From contig NC_063015.1 in the NCBI RefSeq assembly GCF_020509005.1, forward strand, positions 2,170,001-2,234,000: DNA of 64,000 bases. The letters are read 5' to 3'. The stretch is from Fulvia fulva (lineage: Eukaryota; Ascomycota; Dothideomycetes; Mycosphaerellales; Mycosphaerellaceae). Numbering within the stretch: position 1 is the stretch's first letter; each line of letters opens with the position of its first letter. Position numbers and translations under genes: made by a program. Positions 43,501 to 53,656 of the stretch are shown here, piece by piece. The notes under the pieces were generated by a model. The model made no database searches, was not told the DNA's origin, and saw only the letters and a program-made list of their open reading frames with translations.

Positions 43501-44205
43501 GTTGGCGGCTTCGTGCTCAAGAACATCAGTGCCGTCGTGTCACCGCCTGCATATATCGGTAAAGGTGCCATTGTCTACCTCAAGAAGAAGAGCGAAGGCA
43601 AAGGCCCTGGTTCCAAGGCATATATTAGGCGAGCCCATTTCATAAGAGGCCAGAAAGACGTGGAGGCTTTACGTTTCTCGGAAGATCCAAAGAAGAACCA
43701 ACAGCTGCAGGAGATGGAGGACGAGGTCACCGAGGGATGGAAGATCTATGAGGAGATTTGGACAACCGCGCACAATCAGTATGGCGACATTGGCGGCAAT
43801 GTGGTTGGCAAAGTGAAGCTCCATCGAGAGAAGAAGCGATGGGAGCACGCAGGTGCACTCGAGAACAAATACACGGCACAAAGAGCGCTTCAGGTCAGGC
43901 TCACGGGTGAAGACATGGACAAGCACTTTGCGAAGCGCCGGAAGGAGATTGCCATCGCTTCAGCTCCTCGAGCTCCCGCGATGGACCAGCCGAGTACCTA
44001 CGAAGAACATTCTGACGTGTTTCCGAACGGCATGAAGATACGTACGCCTGATCCGCCATCAAATCAGGACAACAAGGACGGCGAATCAGATGATGGAGTT
44101 GCAAAGACGCCAGAAGGAGACCATGGCGAGAACACTGATGTCGCTACCCCGACGAGGATGATCACAAAGCTACATCAACCACAAGCACATCATCGACCAA
44201 AGTAA
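40525..44205 (+). CDS. GT1-family UDP-glycosyltransferase, sterol glucosyltransferase-like
   Basis: Single exon, 1,226 residues. After a disordered, charged leader of about 270 residues comes a GT28/GT1 fold: N-terminal IMVIGSRGDIQPFLKIGKIL (about 282-300), the hinge region YIGFGSIVV, and the UDP-binding signature VKAVVHHGGAGTTAIGLKLAKP (about 627-650) with FGDQPFWAARV. This matches sterol 3-beta-glucosyltransferases of the Atg26/Ugt51 group, but no GRAM or PH domain is visible in the leader, so it is a shorter paralogue rather than Atg26 itself. The C-terminal 450 residues are basic and Lys-rich (about 835-865) and then contain a Gly-rich conserved region (VGGTVHGFGKGVGGFVLK). Probably cytosolic or membrane-associated; the acceptor is likely a sterol. 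Confidence 0.88.
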   Translation: MASPVGPPESVRHATTPAVLQDEAGTSILPTENLPGVDFGAHLREEKVVEDDTTIVGEQQDTGSYFAGATRQSDVPKPTRNISPDEATYHNPVPALKRGRTAPAHDYRRPTALARSSTLLQNMRRRQPSEAYQYQFDPMSSASDTSSSEDEGMVKERKKRPQAKRVENTASKKEQQEQQQANQDAKKGRSYSKFHIDNDHFRTKGKVSKRDGCLNISMHETANTGYLAKALGQTIKHRIDIPNRRTQGRKHRQHLHDHPEADADALPIASSLHTNVKRPKLNLVIMVIGSRGDIQPFLKIGKILRDEYGHRVRIATHPTFRDFVEKETDLEFFSIGGNPSELMAFMVKNPGLIPGLQTIKEGEIPRRRAAMGEMFEGMWRACINTTDNEKDAQNLKMIGEKEPFIADAIIANPPSMAHVHIAERLGIPLHIMFTFPYSPTQAFPHPLANIRTSKSNVDESYVNFMSYPLVEMMTWQGLGDIVNKFRVKTLGLEPVSSLWAPGALYRMKVPYTYMWSPSLVSKPSDWGPEIDVSGFVFMELAKNFKPEQDLLDFLEAGEPPIYIGFGSIVVDDPNTFTDMIFKATKMAGVRALVNKGWGGLGQSNEDTPDNIFMLGNTPHDWLFPKVKAVVHHGGAGTTAIGLKLAKPTMIVPFFGDQPFWAARVAEAKAGAHEVTPWKRLTAEKLAEGIKQCLAEEAQRNVQKMADGIAAEGDGAANACTSFHRSLPLAGAQNMRCSILDDRTATWALKGSSLRLSPLAAEILLERGKIKPSDLRLFRVYSWNDFDGAGEPITGTAGALIDSFTEIGGGVGMVPIRVAQHMKKRTEHERKKATIQRRKQERKAEKEKSKAVKAGTETATSTQRPANNRAETSNTLGSKMSADPTTPLAMELVRDFEEGIKRSGAALLTMPNDLHVAIAQGFHNAPRLWGDATVRKPVRITGFKTGCKAAGKEFTYGIYDAWTGLVTQPVGGFRDAITVPGKVGGTVHGFGKGVGGFVLKNISAVVSPPAYIGKGAIVYLKKKSEGKGPGSKAYIRRAHFIRGQKDVEALRFSEDPKKNQQLQEMEDEVTEGWKIYEEIWTTAHNQYGDIGGNVVGKVKLHREKKRWEHAGALENKYTAQRALQVRLTGEDMDKHFAKRRKEIAIASAPRAPAMDQPSTYEEHSDVFPNGMKIRTPDPPSNQDNKDGESDDGVAKTPEGDHGENTDVATPTRMITKLHQPQAHHRPK

Positions 44206-44785
44206 AGATGGGCCAGATTGGTGGCATGAAGAAGATGGACGGCGGGCCACGTCCGTTTGTCGGTAGGGTCACGGCCGCTTGATTTTGCTATGTGGGCGAT
44301 TCGACAGCACTCTAGCGTGGCGTTGGAGAGGTCAAGGGATTATCTGTATAACACATGTAAGACTATAATCATGAGCTCGTCCGATCACGATCGAGCGAGA
44401 GCTATAGACAAAAGAGGTGGCCGACGTGCTCTCGAACAGTAATAGTGACAGCAAGCGTTGCGGAACAGGCCCGGTACCTTCGACACTGTTAGTCTATCCG
44501 AGACAAGGCGCATTACTGTACCTCTACTTCTCTAGCGATAGCTATGCTTCACTATCGTCTTCGTCGCAGCTCAAGGATGGTCCGACTCTTGTATAGGCGG
44601 CAGTCTCTTCGGTCCATAGCCCTTGGAGACAGAAAGTTCGACGGAATGTCCTTGGCAGCTTGGCATGTTCATTGTGCCGAAGTGTATACTGCACCACTCA
44701 TGAACCTCTTTGAACTTCGATCGTTCCTTTCGACGGTAGCTCTCCAACAACACGTAAAGCGTCACTACCAACTCTCGTTGGCATC
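44206..44785. other. Intergenic region
   Basis: No gene or structured element recognised between the glycosyltransferase stop and the degenerate paralogue. Confidence 0.4.
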
Positions 44786-45607
44786 ATGGCCTTCCTGAAC
44801 GAGGATAGCCACACACCCGACCTTCCCGAGATAGGCTCACTTCAGCTGTCCGAGTCGCCCACCGACAGCCTAGATGCGGCAGACGACAGTTGGGTGTATC
44901 CTGTGCCACTCTCCCACTCCAACGAGCTATGGAGCTGCACCTATTCTCACGAAGCAGTGATTGCTGCGTTCAAAGACTACTATGCATTCTTGACACGAAT
45001 GTACCTTGACGAGGACGATGTTATTACACCACCGGTGTCCGGGTGGCCCGATATCACGGCAGACGTATTGAAGGATTTGGGGAAAGCCGATGAAGTTGTG
45101 GCCTCGCCTCGCAGCATCCCCTACACATAGGCAGACCCCGATGGCGATCGCATTGGGAGTATGTCGCGATTCGCTCTCGGGCTCCATTGGCTAAGTCTGT
45201 ATAGGTGCTGGATGGCGCCAATTCACTGACTGGAATTCTCATTGTGCACACGCGAATAAGCACGGAGGTCGGGTGACCTACGAACCCGACCCCTGCGTCT
45301 ACCGATCGGTGCCTTCTCATATCGTCAGCATCTGCGACTACGTGAGCAGCATATTTCTGGACACTCAGCTGGGTATAATATACTTCACCGAGTGTCCCAA
45401 CGAGATCGCCTTGGACCCGAACTTGCCATTCAAGCCTATCTCTGACCAGATTGATGAGTACTTTCCTGCCGATGAGCGGGACTGACGGGAAGTGAGTACG
45501 GCTGGCCTGATCTCGAGGGAGGGTATAGCAAGGAGGAGTGCATGGATGCTGTCGAGAAGGTCGTTGCAGAGCTATGTCCGGATTTGCTCATACCCATGGC
45601 GATCTAA
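44786..45607 (+). pseudogene. Broken paralogue of the 5504-6486 gene
   Basis: The first block (ATG 44786 to TAG 45128-45130) aligns without gaps to the intact copy: AAFKDYYAFLTRMYLDEDDV, GWPDIT, KADEVVASPRSIPYT. It then hits a stop where the intact copy continues. A second block about 45240-45485 (YRSVPSHIV, IFLDTQLGIIYF) is in another frame and ends ADERD. A third, EYGWPDLEGGYSKEECMDAV, ends at TAA 45605-45607 in a further frame. About 55 residues present in the intact copy between the second and third blocks are missing. Stop, frame changes and an internal deletion make this a pseudogene. Confidence 0.8.
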
Positions 45608-47017
45608 GCGTTCAGATGACCCAACAGTCGCTTTTGGCAGAGTCCTTTTTGAAGAAGGTGCTGTGCCCAAGCCAGCTTGTGTAGCGGGGCAGGCGATATC
45701 GATGCTGCGCAAGCAGTCTCTAGACACGAGACGCCGTGTATTGGACAATGTACGGATCCAGGCCGGCCGGCATCTTCAATGTCGAAAGCCGTAAGTCCCA
45801 GTGACGACAGCAATCTTGAAGGATGCCAGGCCTTCATCACGAAAACACACTCTATGGCGCAATCGCCCAGCCACAATGTCTAGCTCGTCAAGTGAACAAT
45901 TCGGCCGTGTCGGTGTGGCGAGTACTCATTCTGCCGCCTCAGAGCGCTCCCTCGGTGCCTTCCAAACCATCATGACCCTGATAGCCATCAAGCAGCCAAT
46001 AATCCTCACGCAGACTAAAGTGCAAGATCCCCACTCCCCGTCGAACGACCCCTGGCGGACTCCCAGTGACCTGATAGTTCGAGAAGACCACAGCTGTAGT
46101 CTCGCTCTGGATGGAAGTGCTCACAGTTTTGACGCGGACTATCTAACCTTAGTGAGAGTGTGGTGTCAGGTGGGACCGTGCAGCACATGGGGAAGACTTC
46201 TAGCTGCATGCTACCAAAGGCCGATTCTTTCCGACGTCCCAGTCACGTGCCGACGCAGCTTGTCTCGTGGACTTCCTTACATACTTTGGCGTTGTGTGCA
46301 GACGTCAAATTGGAAGTTAGCACATGCGGCTCCCCGATGCAATCTCGTTGCTCGGGAGCAGAAAGGCTCCTTCCTTGAGCCGCGTCGGATCGGCACGGCG
46401 GCAGAGCATCGCACCCAACAGCAGCTCGACACGTCGCGTCTTTCGCGTCTTTGGACCGTCTCAAGTTTCAACATGGGTGTGGCACAGACTTTTCGTGCTG
46501 CACCGCTATTCTTCTCTGGCGTCGACAACAAGCTGCCCACCAGCCCACCACACTGACCCGGCAGACAGGCACGCCCACTCTGTCGTCCGACGTGGTTCCA
46601 CTCGCACCGCTGCTGCTCTGTCACTGGTCCTCTTGACCCAACACCTCACCTTCCCCCGTGCTCGGCAGTATGCGCGCGTCTCTGTATTTCCCAATCCTCC
46701 ACCCGAAGAGCAACACGATTGACCAGCGTGCGACCCGATCTCGAATCGCTTCGACGCTGCCTCTCTCATCCCTGTCCGCTATCGTCGAAACCTCTCTCCT
46801 TGGTCTGCACTTCCAGCGAACATGTGCCCGGACTTACAACCCAAATTGCACGTCATCCCACGGTCTCGTGGGTACGAAAGAGGATAACTTCTATCTATCA
46901 TTGCTGTCCTGCCATGTCACACGAGTGGGAAAGACTGTTCCCTTCTTCGATGCTAGTCGCCCTTGAGCCGTGATAGCGCTGTGCTAGCTGCATAGAGCTC
47001 CACCCTCTGCTGGAAGC
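45608..47017. other. Intergenic region upstream of the acidic protein gene
   Basis: About 1.4 kb. The longest frame (45801-46556) lacks motifs and is judged spurious. Pyrimidine-rich blocks are common at 46500-46830 (for example TCTCTCATCCCTGTCC), as often seen near fungal transcription starts. Confidence 0.4.
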
Positions 47018-50000
47018 ATGTCTGTCAGCCACCTCGATGCTATCAAGAAGAAGTATGGCTTTCAGACTTTGAATGTTGCAACATGGCGAGACCCGAATTT
47101 AAGCGTACACCCGGCGAGAGGCGGACCTAAGGGACCCACGATATCACCAGACTTGGCTGCGAAGCCATTCGAGCTGACATACAAGGTCCGGATCAAGCCC
47201 CCGCCGCCTCCTCCAGAGCCCACGGACGACGAGCAGTCAGGAGGCGACGAGGAGGCTATTTCTGAGTCAGCAGGTCAGTGTGTGAATGCCTGTCAACATG
47301 AACTTTCTCTCACAATCTCACAGCACCTGTCGATTCGCCAATTGAGCAATCGCCACCAGAACCACAAGCGCCAAGTAACCATCTCGAGATTACTGACGCT
47401 GGACCACCTCCTGAAACGACGCCGGAGCCCACGGAGCAGAGTCCACCAGCGGAGACAGTGCCTGTGGAAAGTATCCCACCCGAAATATCACCTGAAGCAG
47501 CGTTTCCAGCACCGGCCGAAGTGCTAGATGATCAGCTGGGTACGAACGAGGTAGCTGGCGGTGACAATATTGATTCTGCTGCGCCGGTCGATACCACGAC
47601 GCCCAATGAAGCTCCAGCGGTCGATGATATTCAAGCCCCACCCCCTGCACCTGACCCTCCGCAAGTCGCATTAGATCCAGACGAAATCGTCGAGATTGTC
47701 GAGGGCACGCCGGGCAGTTTCCCCGCTGCCGAAGAAGAAACGCCACAACTTGATGCCCCGAGCACACTGGAAGACACCAGTACACCCGAAGACTCGGCTA
47801 TCGAAGTTCCACCACCTGCGCCTGAGCCTCCTTCCGCCCCGACCGAGGATCTTGGTCCAAACGAGGTTATCACCGTCGAAGAGCCTGCTGCGCCTGGCGA
47901 GAAGAGTCCGAAAATTGTGCAGTTCGCAACTGGCACCCCTGACCCCAAGCCAACCCACAGAAAGAAGAAGATGGCGAAGGGATCGAAGAACAAAAAGAAG
48001 AAGACGACTGTGGACGTGTCCGGTAAGGGATCCCCCGATGATATCGTTGCTATCGAAGAGCCGGCGCCTGTGCAAACAGAGTCAATAGTGGAGGTTCCTT
48101 TTGAGGTACCAGATGCTGCTGGCGAAGCTATGGAGCCCGCAAACGCTTCTGGAGAGCACAGTACGGTGGCGGAACCAATCCTTGACGAGGTACCAAGTGC
48201 GGAAGAGCCGATACCAGAACCACCGACGATCGAGAAAAGTGTTGATGCTCTTGATCAAGCCGCCATTGCGGAAATTGTGGCACCCGTCATCATCGAGGAG
48301 GCTCCACCTGCAAAGGGGAAGTCGAAGAAGAAGAAAGGGTCCTCGAAAAGTACCAAGGATGCACCATTACTGCCACCATCGGAAACTCTCCCATTAGAGG
48401 ATCCTGTTGCTCTAGACGATCCTGCCCCAGCAGAGGATTCTACCCCTTCAGAGAATCCACTCCCCTCAGAAGCCTCGGAGTCTATCGCTGTCGATGCCGC
48501 ACCAGAAATAGCTGCTCCCCCGTCAGAAAACCCAGAATCCATCATCGTCGAGGCTTTGCCAGAACCAGCTGCTGTCGAAGTCCCGAAAGCAAAATCGAAG
48601 GACAAAAAGAAAAAGAAGTCGAAAGGCAAGTCCAAGGGAGCGGAGTCACCACCAGTCATTACCATACCTGCTGGGCTAGGGATCGACTTGAGCGACATTC
48701 TGCCTGATGAAACACCTTCGGAACCCTTCCTGGATGATCCTGCAGGCGAGGCCAAGGTAGATGTGAGCTCATCAGCCGAGGGATTACCACAAACGGAGAC
48801 CATGGAGCTCAAGCAAGAAGAAGGCGAGGTCATACAGCCTATCGAGGAGTCAGAACCACCCGCAGCTGGGGACGAGCCGTCTTCCGCGGACCAGGGCTTG
48901 GCACTGTCTGGATCGGTGGCCGAGGACAACCCTGCTGAGCCTAAAGCTGAGGCTACGACGAGCAACAAAAGCGATGTCGATACCCATGCGGATGAACCCG
49001 CGAGCCCTGAGCCTGATGTGACGACCGACTCTGTTGAACAGCCCTCTGAGGCTGTCCAGGTTGTCGTTGACGAGGAGAGTCCCAACGACGCCACTATGAG
49101 TGCCCCATATGAGGACGAGGGAGCTTTGTCTCCTGATGAGGACGAGCACATTGAGGAAAGCACTCGTTCAGACAGTGCTGTTGACGTTGACAGTTGGAAG
49201 GGCAGTGTAGACGACGTTGATGTCGATGGGCTGGATGAGGGCACGGTAGCAGATCAGCCGGACGAGTTGGACGCTTGGGTACGTCACTGAAGGGTACCTG
49301 GTATCGGGCAGTGGCTTAGACCATAGTGGAGCGTGCGAGACATGCGCTGCACGACGCGCCCTCTCTACCGCTTACACTACAGTCTAAGACACTGCTACGT
49401 GGTTCTCGAGTATGGCTAACACCCTTCTGTTTGTAGGATGAACAACTATCTGACAGCGAGTCCGAGGAAGGTTCGGTTGACGAAGCAGAGGTGGAGCTCG
49501 ACGCTGCTGGTGACAGCATTGATTTGGCTGACGAAGATGATGAGTCTTCTCCAGGAAGTTTGCAGGAACCTGGTGCAATCGTGGAGGAAACACTCGAGCA
49601 AGACGATGAAACCGAAGCTAAACCTGATGGAACTGTCGAGGTGTCCCTGGAAGATGTAGCTGCACCTGAGCCGTTGAAGGTGGACCCTGAGGCTGATCGA
49701 CCGGATGTTATTGACGAAGTGTCGCCAGGGATTGATGACAAGCAGGTGGAGGAAGTCACTCCGGTACCCGACGCTGCTTTGGCTGAGGAGCCAGCATTGG
49801 ATGAACCACAGCTCGAAGAAGAATTTGCGGCTGATTCAGGCAGCGACTCAGAGGACGAAGCGCCCGGCAGCGATGGAGTACCTGAGGAGTCTGAAGTCAA
49901 GGATCCCGCGGAAGCTGAGTCGAATAAAGATGACCCAGTGGAGGAAGTCCCGCCAGAGGATGACCCCAAGGACGATGCACCAGCGAGTAGTGAGGCCGCG

Positions 50001-51503
50001 GTCGAGGTTGCAGCAGAGGAAGCTCTGGACGAAGGCAGCAGGCTTGCTAGCGACGAGACCACCGAAGTTTTGGATGACTCTGGCGAAGGCAATGATGCAG
50101 TCGGCGAGACAGTCGCTGAGGAAGTCACGGAGGGTAATAACCCAGATGATATCATTATCAGCGATGATGCCAAGGTACCCAATGAGACGCCAGAACAAGC
50201 TCCCCAGCCAGACGACCAAGAGCAGGCTGCCGAACCACCGGTCGAAGGTACATCAGCTGAGGTTGTCGAGGAGAGCACTCCTGACGTCGCAGTCATTGCA
50301 GCGGAGATCGAAGATGCGCCTCTGGAGAAGAGCACGGATGCACCGCAATCACCAGTTCTGGAGGCGTCCGAGGGGGGTTCGGGTGAGCCAGCGGAGATGA
50401 ATGGCGGCAATTTAGCAGCTGAAGAAGCGAGTGCGCCGCCAGACGTACCAGGAGAGCAGGACATTGTCGATCCATCACCTCAGCCGGAGACAACTCCTGC
50501 AGAAGCAGTATCCGAGCCAGAATTAGCTCCTAGTGAACCTGTTCCGGAGGTCAGCGCAGCGGAGCCTTCCATCCCAGAAGAACCACCATTGGTCGAGACT
50601 ATCGTAGTCGAACCCGCCAAGAAAGAGGAGCCTAGCCAAGATGCGCCTCCGTCACCACAGCTCAGCAGAAGCAGCGGCAGCAAGCACAAAGCCGAGCATT
50701 GGAAGAGAGAGCACAAGAAGCGTAGCTCAAGCGATTCCAAAAAGTCATCCGACAAGTCACGATCGAGCAAACCAGTACGACTGCCTGACGGACTTAGGTC
50801 GACCCGGGACAGGTCGCATCGATCATCGTTGATGACAGCAGAAGAGCTCGCGGCACGCGCAAGACGCCGCGAAGAGCGTAAGGCACTCGAAATCGCTCGC
50901 ATCCAGGAAGAAGAGCGCCGCATTGCTGATGAGGAGGAGCTCCGCCGTATTCGTCACGAAGCTCGACGTGCTGCTCGCAAGGCTGCCGCAGAGGAGGCTA
51001 CCAGAATCGCCAAAGAAGAGGCCGAAGCCATTGCACGGAAGGAAGCTGAACGACGGAGACGCCATCGCGAGGTGCGCGAAATTGATCGGCCTCGACCAAG
51101 GAGGGAGAGCAAGTCTTCATCTTCGAGCATACCAAAGCTACTTGGCTTCTCCCTCGGCCAATCGTCTGTCAGAACCAGCAACCATCATGTAAAATCTGCT
51201 TTCAGAGTAGGAGATGACGAAAGACCCGGTACCAGCACTTCCAGCAAGGACGTGCTGAGAGATGAAGTGCCGAGGACTGAGTCGCCGACTCTGCCGGGTA
51301 GTGGCTCGCATGGCAGTAGGGAGGGAGGCAGCTCGGGTCATCATCGAAGACATCGACACCACCGATCTGAAAGTGATCGTCCAGAGCCGAGGAGGAGGGA
51401 GAGCGAGCGGCATGATAGTGGGCGGAGTGATGAGAAGCGACGACGTAGGCCTGCTGCGCCAGAGCAGAAGCCGAAGTCGTTCTTGGGGAGACTGTTTGCG
51501 TGA
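47018..51503 (+). CDS. Giant acidic Pro/Glu-rich protein with lysine islands and basic coiled-coil tail
   Basis: Three exons: 47018-47273, 47324-49278 and 49437-51503, with introns of 50 and 158 nt, giving 1,425 residues. The first 75 residues are ordered-looking (DAIKKKYGFQTLNVATWRDP). Residues about 80-1,150 are extremely acidic and Pro/Ala/Glu-rich, interrupted by three Lys clusters of KGSKNKKKK, GKSKKKKGSSK and SKDKKKKKSKGK type. Near 1,150-1,400 the character flips to strongly basic: a continuous helical Arg/Glu segment (ELAARARRREERKALEIARI and on) likely forms a coiled coil, then Ser/Arg-rich sequence ends KSFLGRLFA. No known domain is seen. The layout suggests a scaffold or chromatin-associated disordered protein; I do not assign a function. 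Confidence 0.8.
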
Positions 51504-51731
51504 GGGGAGCAACTTTTTGATGGGTGTCTTGTTACCACTTTCGGTTCTGTGTATAGCATAGTACTGTTTGTTGTGCTTCACGAACTGTATTAAATGATGA
51601 TCAGGCATTCGCAGGCTTGCAGACCGACGTTCCTGTTGATCCTCTCAGGACACTACGTCATTCAGCCAAGATGTGGTATGTTGACATGTGTGTACGCTTT
51701 TACCTTTACGCTACGACAATATCACCATATA

Positions 51732-52180
51732 ATGTCGTCGACATCCCCAGGGGTGCTGCTCTACTGTCGTGGCTTACCGATAGTCGACGAGAGCCAGCAC
51801 CAGGTCCTCTGCAAATTCTTGCTGAACAAGCCGAGGGCCAATGCCAGCAACATCGATGCAAGCGTCTACGTGCCGATGGGCGAGCACGGCATCACATTTG
51901 GGTATGCGATATTTGCCACCTGCCCGGACCAGTCTATACTCATGACTTGGATAGAGCCGCTGTTGTACGCCTGGGTGCTGCTTCGGAGGCACAGCAAGTA
52001 ATTGATCTTTGGAGCGGCACGCCACTGAATGCACAACACAGGATGTTCATTGATAGAGCCGATGGGTCCTTCCGATGCAGAGAAATGCGAGATGCTGGAC
52101 TTATCGATATGGCAAGGGTGGAGGCGTTACTGCCTCTTAGCTTCGCGATCGCGGAGTCCCCGACTGAGCAGGACGGTTGA
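51732..52180 (+). CDS. RRM-only small protein resembling the eIF3b RRM
   Basis: Exons 51732-51901 and 51955-52180 with a 53-nt intron (GTATGC ... GGATAG) give 131 residues. The fold pattern is that of the noncanonical RRM of eIF3b: GLPIVDESQHQVLCKFLL, then VYVPMGEHGITFG joined across the intron to AAVVRLGAASEAQQVIDLW, then TPLNAQHRMFIDRAD. The WD-repeat body of eIF3b is absent. It is either a stand-alone RNA- or protein-binding domain or a retained fragment of a duplicated eIF3b gene. Without the intron the frame breaks, so the splice model carries the call. Confidence 0.6.
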
Positions 52181-52955
52181 AGGACGGCGAGTAGATGGTG
52201 CATTGGGTGGCATGGCATGCTCGTGCGATGCCTGACGAGTGTGATGAGGCGTGGTGCGTGGTGTTTGGCCTGGGGACGTGGCCGATGGACAGCGGACCCA
52301 TCTTGGAACGTAAACCCGCAGCCGTATGATAGATGACGCAGAGACATGCTGTCCTTATTATGTGGTCGATGTGTTGACGCAGTTCACCAGCGGAAAGTGT
52401 CGGGAGGCGGCGGGAGGCGCCAAGACGTGGTGGTTCCAAGGACGCAATGTACCTCTCGTCAAACCACATCCACCTGTTCTGACACCCGCCAGCCGACATG
52501 TGTCGTCCTGGCAGCAAGCTCCTCGATTGGCTGTGATAGGTGTCAACAGCTGCGAGCATACACGTTCATCAGCTGTCTTGACAGCGCCAACGCATCGATG
52601 CAATGCGGCCCAATCGGCAATACCACAGGCCTGCAGCTATCCCACCGCCAGTAGTAAGCGTTGACGCAGACGACGAGCCTATATGGAGACACGCGAACAG
52701 ACTATGCAGACACCTAACTAGCAGTCCCGCTGGCCGCTCGAGGCCATGACCACCATGCGTCGTCCCTCACCACCCTCTCCGACGCTCTTCTGCCCACATG
52801 CTGGCATCACGGCTAAGTAGGAACAAGCTCTCCTTTCCTCCTCCACCTCACCTGACCTCTTGAACACTCACTCATACCCTGTCCTCGGGAAGGACATCTG
52901 TTCCTTCGTAGCAAAGTCTATCTTGGCCGCGACTTGAGGGAGCAGACCACTGTCC
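52181..52955. other. Intergenic region
   Basis: No gene supported. Short frames on both strands look random. It separates two plus-strand genes and holds the promoter of the gene at 52956. Confidence 0.4.
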
Positions 52956-53656
52956 ATGGTTGGGCTTTCCATGGCCAGTGGACCGCCAGTACCAGAGGCC
53001 AATTGTGCCATATGTGGAGCGCCTCCATTCCCCGAATGCCCCCATGAAGGCCAAAGCCTGGAGAAGGCGCTCAATCAAGCCTTTGAGAGGTGGAGTGGAT
53101 GGCAGACCATAAGGTATGGTAATGATCGCCAAAGCTGGTCGTACGGAGCTTGCTGACTCTGCGGCACAGAGACTGGGTTCTGAACCATGCCCGAAATCAG
53201 ATCATCTCGACGTTCCACGCTCTGCGAGCCATGAGAATTGAGGCGCATCACAATTACCTTCAGACACTGCCCTACTACACCCTGTTCCACAAATACAGCG
53301 GCCGACCACCCCTCCAGCCGGCACAGCTCCAGCTGATCCACTCGCAAATACAACAAGCGAATAACATCCTGCAGCAAGGCATCGACCAGGATTGGAGAAC
53401 ATCATGCTTGAGATACCCAGAGGTACTGGACTATTACTTCAGTCTGGTGAGGTATGACTATCCTAGCGACAAGGAAGAGGTGATACAAGATCCACGGTTT
53501 GGTCCACCGCCGGGAAGGCCAGCACGAGTGAAGGACAGTAGGCGGGACAGCGTGGAGCCGGTTGTGAAAGATCATCGCAAAAGAGACAGGCGGGGAAGCA
53601 GGGGCGGTAGGACACCACCTCCGGAGGCTCCCATGCCTTACCGTGGTTATCGATAG
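52956..53656 (+). CDS. Conserved fungal hypothetical protein with N-terminal Cys cluster
   Basis: Exons 52956-53113 and 53170-53656 with a 56-nt intron (GTATGG ... CACAG), 214 residues. An alternative ATG is at 52971. The N-terminus CAICGAPPFPECPHEGQ is a compact Cys/His cluster that probably binds zinc. The central part is helical: RDWVLNHARNQIISTFHALR, LPYYTLFHKYSGRPPLQPAQ, DWRTSCLRYPEVLDYYFSLV. The C-terminus is basic and disordered. From memory, proteins with this Cys cluster, a DWV helix and a YPEVLDYYYSLV-like motif are common in Dothideomycetes and have no known function. No signal peptide. Confidence 0.8.

Noticed and set aside
45801..46556. 251-codon plus-strand open frame
   Set aside because: Low protein character; lies in the upstream region of the large acidic gene.
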